56,432 nucleotides of DNA from Clostridia bacterium (GTDB lineage Bacteria; Bacillota; Clostridia; Christensenellales; UBA1242): positions 1 to 56,432 of the forward strand of contig JAFQFI010000045.1 in NCBI GenBank assembly GCA_017398655.1, in the 5' to 3' direction. The notes beneath the pieces were generated by a model that searched no databases, was not told where the DNA came from, and saw only the letters and a program-made list of their open reading frames with translations. The translations under genes and the position numbers were made by a program. Shown here piece by piece: positions 25,184-32,363 of this stretch (position 1 is its first letter; every line of letters starts with the position of its first letter).

Positions 25184-25810
25184 ATGATAGTAACTTCAGT
25201 AGAAAAATATAATGAAGATTTGCATTATTTAATTGAAGGTATTAGAGAAAGAGTTCAAGGGGGAAATACAGTTTTTCCACCATGTCTTACAGTATATTGT
25301 ATGGACAAACCGATTAAAATCTATACAGCAAATGTAGATGATTATACAGAAACCCTTATTGATAAAGGCGATCATTATGAAATGATGTTTCCAAGATTTG
25401 GAGAATTGCAAAAACAATATAAAGATGATTTTACTTGGATAGTAGATGAAGATACTCTTTTAATTGCGGAAAGACCATTTAGAAATCGTGTAATTAAATT
25501 GTTAAAAAGATTATTACCTAATAATAATGTTCATGTTATTAAGAATGATGTTATGATTGATAATTTTAAAATTGGACCTACATGTATGGTTGGAAAAATT
25601 ACAGATTGGTATGGCGAAAAGGAAAATCCTCCAACTAGTGCTATCCTATATTGTTTAAGATGGAGAAATGTTGAAGCTCTTGATGAAATTTTTAAAGGAG
25701 ATCCAAATCATGAATTAAGAAAAAATGGAAAAATGCCACTAAATTCCCTCGATAAGTTTTTAAATGTTTCAAAAGAAGAATTTATTAGGTTGCTTCAAGA
25801 ATTAGAATAA
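25184..25810 (+). CDS. Hypothetical protein of the tail-fibre-like cassette
   Basis: A 208-aa soluble protein of unknown function, without membrane segments or obvious catalytic motifs. It contains EMMFPRFGELQKQ and ERPFRNRVIKLLKRLLP. AAAGGAG lies 12 nt before the ATG. It is 17 nt from the glycine-rich gene and ends at a terminator shared with the opposite-strand regulator, so it is the last gene of the rightward cargo. It may be a chaperone for fibre assembly, which often follows fibre genes; that is a guess from position. Confidence 0.45.
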   Translation: MIVTSVEKYNEDLHYLIEGIRERVQGGNTVFPPCLTVYCMDKPIKIYTANVDDYTETLIDKGDHYEMMFPRFGELQKQYKDDFTWIVDEDTLLIAERPFRNRVIKLLKRLLPNNNVHVIKNDVMIDNFKIGPTCMVGKITDWYGEKENPPTSAILYCLRWRNVEALDEIFKGDPNHELRKNGKMPLNSLDKFLNVSKEEFIRLLQELE

Positions 25811-25823
25811 AAGTAAGTATAAG

Positions 25824-25857
25824 AAAAAATCTATCCTCTTTTTGGATAGATTTTTTA
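25824..25857. terminator. Bidirectional terminator
   Basis: AAAAATCTATCC and GGATAGATTTTT form a 12-bp stem with a 7-nt loop, flanked by A and T runs. It lies between convergent genes. Confidence 0.88.
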
Positions 25858-26235
25858 TGCAGATTTTATATTAATGACATCAAGTAATTTATTTAAAGCT
25901 TCAGTATGAAGTTGATATATTCTTTTAGTTGAATAATTCATTCTGTCAGCGATTTCATCGAATGTTAAAAAGGAAATATATCTTAAGTACATTAAAATTT
26001 GATATGGCTGTATTAACTTTTGAAAAAGCGTTTCAATATATTTTTTCTTTTTAACAATTTTTGATATTTCCATCTCGCTATGTTTCTTTGTAGTTATAAT
26101 TAAATTAGAGGTTTTTCCTATTTTGATAAGATGGTTAATAGATTCAATTTCTTTTGTTTTTTCTTCTAAATATTTATTATCATACCAGTATTCTTCAAGT
26201 TTATTTTTTAGTTCTTCTTTATTCATATTTAACAC
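25855..26235 (-). CDS. Sigma-region-4-like regulator facing the repressor gene
   Basis: A 126-aa protein with a helical N-terminal half and a sigma-70 region-4-type helix-turn-helix (IQPYQILMYLRY, FDEIADRMNYSTKRIYQLH). It matches the 142-aa protein at 14933 closely in this region, with NYSTKRIYQLH identical. It is transcribed away from the repressor gene across a shared regulatory region, the arrangement of a phage lysogeny switch in which the repressor silences an activator. It could control the same TTAG promoters. The start is 5-6 nt after a GGGTGTT site, not a strong binding site. Confidence 0.62.
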   Translation of the reverse strand: MLNMNKEELKNKLEEYWYDNKYLEEKTKEIESINHLIKIGKTSNLIITTKKHSEMEISKIVKKKKYIETLFQKLIQPYQILMYLRYISFLTFDEIADRMNYSTKRIYQLHTEALNKLLDVINIKSA

Positions 26236-26242
26236 CCCTGTT

Positions 26243-26370
26243 TTTATGTTTAAAATAGTAAAAACCCTAACAATATGTTAATATAATATACTATTGTTAT
26301 ATTTTAAATCAAGTGTTTTTAACATAAACGAATAAAAATAATTGAAACTTAATAAAAAATATGTTAAAAT
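26243..26370. promoter_or_regulatory. Divergent control region of the switch (repressor promoter and operators)
   Basis: The rightward promoter is TTGAAA (26342-26347), 17 nt, TAAAAT (26365-26370), giving a short leader before the repressor ATG at 26389. Two inverted repeats are candidate operators: AACAATA (26269-26275) with TATTGTT (26292-26298), and TTTATGTT (26243-26250) with AACATAAA (26321-26328). They lie between the divergent genes. The leftward promoter was not resolved. Confidence 0.55.
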
Positions 26371-26388
26371 CTCCTTAGAGGAAATGAA

Positions 26389-26766
26389 ATGGTAAAAGAA
26401 AAATTAGAAATGCTTAGTTGGAAAATTAGGCAATTAAGAAAACAAAAAAAATTAACTCAAGTTGAATTTGGTAAATTATGTGGTGTAACTGCTGCAACAG
26501 TTGCAATGTGGGAGAATGGAAGGCGTGGAATAGATACATCTACATTAATGAAAATCTCTTCAATCTTTAATGTAACTACAGATTGGTTATTAAATACTGA
26601 AGAAAAAACATTGTCAGTAAAATTACCTAAAACTGAAAATACTATAACAATAATTGGTAGAAACGGTTTGTTTAATACTTATATTGTTGACGATTCGAAG
26701 ATTGAAGCCATACGAAAATTTACAGAGGTTCTTGTTGAAAAAACAGAACTCGATAAAAAAAAATAG
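26389..26766 (+). CDS. XRE/Cro-CI-type repressor
   Basis: A 125-aa protein with a canonical XRE helix-turn-helix at residues about 10-65 (IRQLRKQKKLTQVEFGKLCGV, TAATVAMWENGRRG, ISSIFNVTTDWLL), followed by a short tail. It would bind operators in the divergent region and keep the element silent. It ends in a run of nine A residues before TAG. The ImmA-like metalloprotease is encoded in the +1 frame and overlaps it, as in ImmR-ImmA of ICEBs1, where ImmA cleaves the repressor after DNA damage. The AGAGGA site is 4-5 nt upstream of an in-frame non-start, so the start is only fairly sure. Confidence 0.8.
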   Translation: MVKEKLEMLSWKIRQLRKQKKLTQVEFGKLCGVTAATVAMWENGRRGIDTSTLMKISSIFNVTTDWLLNTEEKTLSVKLPKTENTITIIGRNGLFNTYIVDDSKIEAIRKFTEVLVEKTELDKKK

Positions 26767-27445
26767 TATATGTAGAACAAAACCAAATGTAGATATAAAG
26801 GAATATAAGAGTTCAATATCGAAATCTGATTACTATTATATTAGTAGAAAAGCAAGAGAATTCATTTTAAAAAATAAGATATGTGAGTTACCAATTAATT
26901 TAGAAGAATTAATTGTAAAAAATAAATGGTATTTAGCATCATATAATGAAATAAAACAATATGGTTATTTAGATGATGAAATTATAAAAAATGATTGGGG
27001 ATTGTCTGTTTTTATTAACAATTCATATTTGATATTATATGACGATACATTAAGTGAAGGAGCGAAAAGATTCACTATTGCACATGAAATAGGACATATA
27101 TTTTTAAACCATTTTAGTGGAGATGTAAAAAGCGATAGTATAGAAACTCAAGCTAGTATGTTTGCCGCGAGACTTTTGATGCCAATGTGTGTTTTATATG
27201 AATGCAGAATAGATGCTGTAGAAGAGTTAGAAAAATTATGTTCAGTAAGTAAAGTTGCAGCACAATATAGATTTGAAAGATTGCAAAAATTAAAGATTCG
27301 TAATAAATTTTATACGGATAAACAAGAGAGAAAGGTATACAAGTTATTTAAAGGTTTTATTAAAAAATATAATAAGGATAACAATAAATCAAAGTTTAAA
27401 GATTTTTTTAATAAAATAATTGGTAAATTTAATAAAGTAAAATAA
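26735..27445 (+). CDS. immA: ImmA/IrrE-type metallopeptidase
   Basis: About 236 aa if it starts at TTG 26735, 6 nt after AGAGG; an open frame reaches back to 26654 without a binding site. Residues with IAHEIGHIFLNHF give the zinc HExxH motif, and EASMFAARLLMP-like SIETQASMFAARLLMP supplies the third ligand region typical of DUF955. ImmA proteases cut the cognate XRE repressor. There is no ATG in the frame before the domain. The alternative is synthesis as a fusion with the repressor through slippage at the A9 run near 26755-26763, since XRE-ImmA fusions are common. The C-terminal 50 residues are a Lys-rich tail. Confidence 0.75.
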   Translation: MKKQNSIKKNSICRTKPNVDIKEYKSSISKSDYYYISRKAREFILKNKICELPINLEELIVKNKWYLASYNEIKQYGYLDDEIIKNDWGLSVFINNSYLILYDDTLSEGAKRFTIAHEIGHIFLNHFSGDVKSDSIETQASMFAARLLMPMCVLYECRIDAVEELEKLCSVSKVAAQYRFERLQKLKIRNKFYTDKQERKVYKLFKGFIKKYNKDNNKSKFKDFFNKIIGKFNKVK

Positions 27446-27473
27446 AACAAAAATTAGTTTATAATTAGCATAA

Positions 27474-27502
27474 AAAAAGCCGAGAGTTTACTCCCGGCTT
27501 AT
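27474..27502. terminator. Bidirectional terminator after immA
   Basis: AAGCCGAGAG pairs with CTCCCGGCTT (one mismatch) around a short loop, with A and T runs on the flanks. It separates converging immA and the leftward operon. Confidence 0.75.
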
Positions 27503-27503
27503 A

Positions 27504-27821
27504 TTATATAATATTTCTATTAGGTATATATATTTTATCTGCTACTTTAATAGCTTTATATGTAATACCATTAATTACTTGATTTATAATCTCAGGTTTT
27601 CCACAAGCATTTGCTCGTAGTAAAATATGTTCGTTATCAACATTTGCTTTTGTAATGTTGACATCTATCATATTTTCTTCTTTTGAAACTTCTATTACTT
27701 TTAATCCTTTTTGTATAATGAGAGAACTAAATTCCCATAGTTTTTCATACTTACCATTTGAATCTAATATAAAACAAAAATCGTGTTCAGGACAGTATCC
27801 TGTAATTCTAAAATAATCCAT
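27504..27821 (-). CDS. Hypothetical protein at the end of the leftward operon
   Basis: A 105-aa protein of unknown function that starts MDYFRITGYCPEHDF. The ATG at 27821 follows AAAGGAG by 7 nt; an upstream in-frame ATG at 27875 lies inside the PcfJ-like gene and has no binding site. It contains two Cys in the first half, ILLRANACGKPEI later, and no known motif. It is 11 nt beyond the PcfJ-like stop and shares its transcript. Confidence 0.5.
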   Translation of the reverse strand: MDYFRITGYCPEHDFCFILDSNGKYEKLWEFSSLIIQKGLKVIEVSKEENMIDVNITKANVDNEHILLRANACGKPEIINQVINGITYKAIKVADKIYIPNRNII

Positions 27822-27832
27822 ATTTAACTCCT

Positions 27833-29161
27833 TTATGCTACCTCTTTTAATTTTCTTTTTGCATATGGTAGCCATTTTTTATTTATAAATTGTTCCACAT
27901 TGCTTTGTGGTTTTCTGTTATCTTTGGCATAACATTGAAGTATCTTTTTGTTTTGTAAAGAGTATTCCACAGTAACAAAGGGTTTTTGTGGATTGTTCTT
28001 ATCTCTTACAAAGAAGATTAAACTTTCTTCTCTTGCAAATTTTTGGTCGTAATTCATTCTTCCAACGCAGTGATTTAATATTTCACCTTCTTTAATTAAA
28101 TCTGCTGGACTTTTTGCTATGATTACAACAAAATCTTCATTCATAACTCTTTGCATTGGAAGATATTTGTTTGCAACTTTTTCAAACTTTTCATAAAGTT
28201 CTTTTCGTTTTTCTTCATCTTCTATTGCTTTTAAGGTATGATATTGGTCAATTCTAATATCGTGCCATTTCTTAAAGTCTTTAGGGTATTTGTTTTTATC
28301 TATTGTCATATCTAAATTAAGTTTTTCACAAGCTTTTAAATAGTCAGCATAAGTGCTACAATCAGTTTCTTGTTTTTCTAGATAATTAATAAAAGTTATT
28401 ACTTCATCTTTAGCAATAATCTTGCTTATTTTGTTTCTAAAATTGTAATCTTCTTGAAGTTCTTTTGTTTTCATATCTAGTTTTTGTGAAAGAGCAATAG
28501 ATATATTATTCTTGTAAGCATACAACATTACTTTTGATGAAATGTATGGATATTGACCATATTCGTTTTTTAAATAATCTCTGCTTTTTATTAACCATTT
28601 TCTAAAGTTTTTATCTTTACCAACTTGTTTTAAAATACTTTTGTTAGTAGCGAATTGAGATAAATTTAATTTAACAAGATATTCAGCTTGTGGGTATTTT
28701 TCGTAAATCTTTAAGTATTTAATAATGTCTAAATATTTGTATTTATTGATTGCACTATATTTATATTTATCAATCTTTAAAGCATAGTTTTTATTAATGA
28801 TAGGGCAAAGGACATTATAGTATTTATCATCTGATTTATACCACTTACCATCATCATATCTTCTATGTGAATAAGTTAGTATTTGTTTAGACCAACCAAC
28901 TATGTAACCAAATAAACTGTAATCAATATCTCTTACTAAACAATGGTCAGAGTTCATAGTATGAACTACTACTTGTTTGCAAAACCATTGATGGTCTTTA
29001 ACTTTACAAGCAACTATAATTCTTGCAAGGTCTTTATTTATTTTTGTTAGATAAGAGTAATATCTTGTACTTGTATCTGTAACAAATCTATTTTCATCAT
29101 CTAACTTTCTAATTTTTCTAATTATATATTTTGGTATTGGTTTAATATCTTTTTCTTCCAT
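27833..29161 (-). CDS. PcfJ-like protein
   Basis: A 442-aa protein whose C-terminal third carries the PcfJ-family signature GEILNHCVGRMNYDQKFAREE, followed by the domain's typical FFVRDKNNPQKPFVTVEYS. PcfJ was named on conjugative plasmid pCF10 and occurs widely in Bacillota plasmids, ICEs and phages next to PcfK. Its function is not established. The Cys-Val-Gly-Arg core is intact. The start overlaps the PcfK-like stop by 1 nt, so they are translationally coupled. Confidence 0.78.
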   Translation of the reverse strand: MEEKDIKPIPKYIIRKIRKLDDENRFVTDTSTRYYSYLTKINKDLARIIVACKVKDHQWFCKQVVVHTMNSDHCLVRDIDYSLFGYIVGWSKQILTYSHRRYDDGKWYKSDDKYYNVLCPIINKNYALKIDKYKYSAINKYKYLDIIKYLKIYEKYPQAEYLVKLNLSQFATNKSILKQVGKDKNFRKWLIKSRDYLKNEYGQYPYISSKVMLYAYKNNISIALSQKLDMKTKELQEDYNFRNKISKIIAKDEVITFINYLEKQETDCSTYADYLKACEKLNLDMTIDKNKYPKDFKKWHDIRIDQYHTLKAIEDEEKRKELYEKFEKVANKYLPMQRVMNEDFVVIIAKSPADLIKEGEILNHCVGRMNYDQKFAREESLIFFVRDKNNPQKPFVTVEYSLQNKKILQCYAKDNRKPQSNVEQFINKKWLPYAKRKLKEVA

Positions 29162-29778
29162 TATCTCATCTCCATTTCACCATCAAGTATGTTGTAAAGA
29201 ATAAACATTGTTTGTTTGTGGAAAGATTTGTTTATCTGTTCATCAGTAAGAACTTCACCTGTTTCTTTGTCTATAATAGGTGGAGTAGTGGTTTCTTCTA
29301 TTGTTTGTTCTTCAATAACTTCTTCGACTTTTTCTTTGATTACTTCTTCTTCATTTGTTTCAGTTTGCATTAAGTCAAATAGAGAAGTTTGAGTATCTTT
29401 AGGTTTTGTTTCTACCTTAGGAATATATGTAGTAGTTGGTGTGCTTACCTTAATTTCTTTCTTAAATTCACTACCATCTTCATTGAATAATGTTCCTTCA
29501 ATGCTATCTTCTTCAAAGTAATGAATAGCCCAATTAAATACGGTTTCATCATCTACATATGCACCATTTGAACCTTTTTCAGCTTGTTTTTTAGCTTCTT
29601 CAGTTGCATATTTCCAGAAACCGTTTAAGTCTTTTTTGTTAATTAATGTTTTATTTTCTTTGGTGATTTTTACACCATTGTTTATTTTCTCTGCTAATAC
29701 TTCACTTACATTATTTTCAAGATATTCTTTAATTCTTTCTTGTGGTTTATTACTAGTAGAAAGATTTAATTTAATCAT
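29161..29778 (-). CDS. PcfK-like protein
   Basis: A 205-aa protein. The N-terminal 100 residues (KPQERIKEYLENNVSEVLAEK, GFWKYATEEAKKQA, DDETVFNWAIHYFEED) match the PcfK family, the regular partner of PcfJ. A low-complexity Glu/Thr-rich stretch (about 105-170) links to a short C-terminal helix. AGGAGG precedes the ATG. Function is unknown; the pair marks conjugative plasmids and integrative elements of Bacillota. Confidence 0.75.
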   Translation of the reverse strand: MIKLNLSTSNKPQERIKEYLENNVSEVLAEKINNGVKITKENKTLINKKDLNGFWKYATEEAKKQAEKGSNGAYVDDETVFNWAIHYFEEDSIEGTLFNEDGSEFKKEIKVSTPTTTYIPKVETKPKDTQTSLFDLMQTETNEEEVIKEKVEEVIEEQTIEETTTPPIIDKETGEVLTDEQINKSFHKQTMFILYNILDGEMEMR

Positions 29779-29824
29779 TTTGTAATTCCTCCTTAATTTA
29801 AAGTTTTAAAGAAAATACCCGTTA

Positions 29825-30052
29825 TTAAAACGGGTATTTCCATATTCCATTTGCTACTTCTTTCTTTGTAATTGGTAGCACATAGAAAGTTAATTTATTT
29901 TTTTTATGTTTATGAACTCTCATTCTCCAAGATTTTGTATCTTGTGCAGTTCTATATGTATGAATATGAAAGTCATCTATAAGGTGATTTTTATTACCTT
30001 TTTTTGTATAGCAAATTTTATATCCATAGGGATTTTTAAGATTAACTTTCAT
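29825..30052 (-). CDS. Hypothetical small protein
   Basis: A 75-aa basic protein rich in Lys, His and Tyr. Its ATG lies 1 nt after the previous stop, with GGGAG in the end of that gene as the likely binding site. No motif is recognised. It is part of the leftward operon. Confidence 0.5.
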   Translation of the reverse strand: MKVNLKNPYGYKICYTKKGNKNHLIDDFHIHTYRTAQDTKSWRMRVHKHKKNKLTFYVLPITKKEVANGIWKYPF

Positions 30053-30053
30053 A

Positions 30054-30425
30054 TTATGCTCCCATTATAAATAGTTGATGTATTGCAACGGGTAAGTAAG
30101 AAAGAGTAGTATAATTATTTCTTCCACCGTGATAGTCAGAATCATTTTTTGCTGTTCTAACTAAAATGTGGTTATACCATTCATTTAGAAAGAATCTTAC
30201 ATCACTAATACTTAAATATACATATTGGTCTTGTTTTTTAATAAATGCTGAAAGTTCATAATGTCCTTTGCGAGGTTTTACTAATTCCCAGCCATAACTT
30301 AAACACATCTTTTTCAAGTAATTAATGTATTTTCTTTCAAATTCTTTGTAATCTTCACCAGTAGTACAACCTGTTGAAAATTCAAAGTTTAAATATTTTC
30401 TAATTTTATCGTATGCTTTATCCAT
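30054..30425 (-). CDS. Hypothetical protein
   Basis: A 123-aa protein starting MDKAYDKIRKYL. I chose this ATG because GGAGG lies 10-11 nt upstream; a frame reaching 30491 would overlap the upstream gene by 74 nt. It contains a helical N-terminus and a mixed C-terminal domain with VRFFLNEWYNHILVRTA. No family recognised. It overlaps the upstream gene's stop by a few bases. Confidence 0.5.
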   Translation of the reverse strand: MDKAYDKIRKYLNFEFSTGCTTGEDYKEFERKYINYLKKMCLSYGWELVKPRKGHYELSAFIKKQDQYVYLSISDVRFFLNEWYNHILVRTAKNDSDYHGGRNNYTTLSYLPVAIHQLFIMGA

Positions 30426-30834
30426 TTCTTCTAATACCTCCACCGAAGCTTTGAACTGATATAGTTCCAAATTCTGAACAATAGTCATCATCTAAATTCC
30501 AAACATATGCAAATACATAATGTGAATTAGGTGAAGTTCTTTCAATTACATATTCCCAATCTTCTTTGTTATTAGGGATATATAAAAAAGAATAGCAATC
30601 ACCAAATTCAAATACTTCGTGGGTGATTGCATATACAGTTAAGTTATATTCTTTTTCAAGTTCTTCTATTTTTGCTATTAAGTCTGGTTCTTGATAAGCC
30701 CAATAACCAGCAAATCTTTCAAAGTAGCAAACATCGTTTTCTTTTTCAAATCCTTCTATGTAAGGTTTGTATATATTTAATTGTTTTAAGCATTTAATCG
30801 CTTCTTTTTTTCTTTCTTCTAATGTTGATTCCAT
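30418..30834 (-). CDS. Hypothetical protein
   Basis: A 138-aa acidic protein starting MESTLEERKKEAIK. The ATG at 30834 follows AAAGGAG by 7 nt; an earlier frame start at 30861 lacks a site. It is rich in Tyr, Glu and Asp (YIPNNKEDWEYVIE) and acid-rich overall. Its acidic character beside an ArdA-like gene might suggest another DNA-mimic or anti-defence protein, but no family is recognised. Confidence 0.45.
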   Translation of the reverse strand: MESTLEERKKEAIKCLKQLNIYKPYIEGFEKENDVCYFERFAGYWAYQEPDLIAKIEELEKEYNLTVYAITHEVFEFGDCYSFLYIPNNKEDWEYVIERTSPNSHYVFAYVWNLDDDYCSEFGTISVQSFGGGIRRNG

Positions 30835-30853
30835 ATTTTTATTCTCCTTTTTA

Positions 30854-31396
30854 TTAAGCAATAATTTCTATTATTCCGTTGCTATATTCTTCTGCATAAT
30901 CACTACCAATGTATTGACCATATGCTTCAAAGTCGACAAAATCTTCTAAATTGCCAGGAAGTTCATAGCAACAATTGTCAAAATATTCTTTTCCGTAGTC
31001 AGACCAATCATATCCTTTATATAAATTGATATCATCGTCCCAATGACAACCTTTTCTTTGAACTAAATCTTCAAATTCTTCAAAACTTCTAATTTCGCAA
31101 TAAGCTTGAAATACATCATATTGATAATTGTTTTGTAAAACTCCAGATTCATTTAAAGTTTCAAATAATGTTTTAGGGTGGGTATAATCACCATTTATTT
31201 CTGGAAGACCTTCATAATCTTGTATGAAAAGTTCTTCATCTATACCATCTAATATAAATCCTTCTTTTTTGAGTTCTTCTTCAATTTCTTCCCAATCTGA
31301 GTAGTCAGAAAGGTCTAACCATTTACTGCCTAAAGCTCTTTCATTACATTCGTTGTAAGAACCCCAAGAGCCAATTACAATTTTAATTTCTTCCAT
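30854..31396 (-). CDS. ardA: ArdA-like antirestriction protein
   Basis: A 180-aa, strongly acidic protein with the ArdA layout: an N-terminal IVIGSWGSYNECNERALGSKW, then LDLSDYSDWEEIEEEL, a central LPEINGDY-type segment, and EYAEEYSNG-like DYAEEYSNGIIEI at the end. ArdA dimers mimic bent B-form DNA and block type I restriction enzymes, protecting incoming DNA. ATG 31396 is used because GAGGTG lies 7 nt before it; a GTG 9 nt upstream overlaps that site. It overlaps the zinc-ribbon gene upstream. The presence of ArdA suggests the element enters cells as DNA exposed to restriction. Confidence 0.78.
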   Translation of the reverse strand: MEEIKIVIGSWGSYNECNERALGSKWLDLSDYSDWEEIEEELKKEGFILDGIDEELFIQDYEGLPEINGDYTHPKTLFETLNESGVLQNNYQYDVFQAYCEIRSFEEFEDLVQRKGCHWDDDINLYKGYDWSDYGKEYFDNCCYELPGNLEDFVDFEAYGQYIGSDYAEEYSNGIIEIIA

Positions 31397-31646
31397 AATT
31401 TTCACCTCTAAATGTTAAATAAATTTCAGTTACATAATCACACAAATCAATTCTTTCAAAACTTGATTCATCTTCAGTAAATCTACAATGTTGACAAGTA
31501 AAAGTATTATCTTCTGGATTAAAGTTTCCATCGTCCCATTCAAGTATTTTTTGACAGTTAGGACATCTTAAAATGTTTTCGTTTTTAAATTGTTTCATTT
31601 CATCAATTATTTGATTTAATATAATGTTTTGTTCTAATTTTTCCAT
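31383..31646 (-). CDS. Small zinc-ribbon protein
   Basis: An 87-aa protein with CPNCQ (about residues 28-32) and CQHCR (about 54-58), two CxxC knuckles for one zinc. AAAGGAAAA precedes the ATG. It overlaps the ArdA-like gene by 14 nt. Function unknown, possibly nucleic-acid binding. Confidence 0.6.
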   Translation of the reverse strand: MEKLEQNIILNQIIDEMKQFKNENILRCPNCQKILEWDDGNFNPEDNTFTCQHCRFTEDESSFERIDLCDYVTEIYLTFRGENYGRN

Positions 31647-31660
31647 TTTTAATTTTCCTT

Positions 31661-31888
31661 TTAATCTGTAAAATCGTTTAAATAAATTTTTGTAAATTCA
31701 TATCCATATGTGAAATACCAATCATTATCTTCTTCGTGAATGTCGTATTCGATATGGCTTATTTTTCCTCGATTGCTAACTACAACGAGAATTGTTTGTT
31801 TTTCAAAGTTGACATCTATGATAGTGAAGTTAATGAAGCTTTCACCATCGAAGTAATCAAATTCTTTAAAGTAATAATCTGGATTCAT
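31661..31888 (-). CDS. Hypothetical small acidic protein
   Basis: A 75-aa protein rich in Asp, Phe and Tyr, with AAGGAG 7 nt upstream. It is probably a small beta-rich protein. No motif is recognised. It is 14 nt from the zinc-ribbon gene and in the same operon. Confidence 0.5.
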   Translation of the reverse strand: MNPDYYFKEFDYFDGESFINFTIIDVNFEKQTILVVVSNRGKISHIEYDIHEEDNDWYFTYGYEFTKIYLNDFTD

Positions 31889-31899
31889 ATTTTTTCTCC

Positions 31900-32103
31900 T
31901 TAATTTTTTTTACTTGCTAGTAAGCTATCGAATACAACAATTTCTTTTGAAATATCGTTGTATAAAGCTACACATATGATATTGTTAAGTTCAATATCGA
32001 AAACTTTTGGTTCTTTTTCATCGAAGATGTTTTCTAACTCTTTGGGAAGGGTGATTTCACCTTCCTTGAAGTCTAAACTTTCGATTTTTGCTTTGACTTT
32101 CAT
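31900..32103 (-). CDS. Hypothetical small protein, first gene of the leftward operon
   Basis: A 67-aa protein (MKVKAKIESLDFKEGEITLP) with a strong AGGAGG site 10 nt upstream. Beta-rich, acidic in the middle. It stands directly downstream of hairpin element B, whose minus-strand transcript would form its leader. Confidence 0.5.
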   Translation of the reverse strand: MKVKAKIESLDFKEGEITLPKELENIFDEKEPKVFDIELNNIICVALYNDISKEIVVFDSLLASKKN

Positions 32104-32125
32104 ATATTTTTTACCTCCTGATTAA

Positions 32126-32342
32126 ATTTTGCCTTTCGGCAGTTGACCAGTAGCATTATTCGGTTAAGAGTAGATAAGTTTAAAGTTTTGTTGTAGGTGT
32201 CAATGAAGGAGAAAAAATATTGCATAAAAAAAGCAGACCATTAAGATCTGCTTTAAAAATTTTATTTAATTTAATAAGCTATATTTTTTCCATTTACACC
32301 TACGAGAATATTGCTACGATAGGCAACCACGAAAGGTAAAAT
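32126..32342. repeat. Long nested hairpin element, copy B
   Basis: Nested arms: ATTTTGCCTTTCG (32126-32138) with CGAAAGGTAAAAT (32330-32342, one G-U); GTAGCATTATTC (32150-32161) with GAATATTGCTAC (32306-32317); GTAGGTGTCAATG (32193-32205) with CATTTACACCTAC (32291-32303). Ends and the GTGTCAATGAA motif are shared with copy A at 4395-4561, while the arms have changed on both sides, so pairing rather than sequence seems kept. A terminator lies in the loop. On the minus strand it precedes the gene at 32103 and contains TTGACA near 32199-32204. Confidence 0.65.
32224..32255 (-). terminator. Terminator of the leftward coiled-coil gene, inside hairpin element B
   Basis: AAAGCAGA (32230-32237) pairs with TCTGCTTT (32247-32254). 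On the minus strand the stem is followed by a T run. It separates the 432-aa gene from the following operon. Confidence 0.75.
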
Positions 32343-32363
32343 TCAGGAGGATATTTTTTGATT

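Noticed and set aside
30418..31396. Anti-CRISPR cluster beside ArdA
   Set aside because: The genes are small and acidic, but no anti-CRISPR family or Aca regulator is recognisable.
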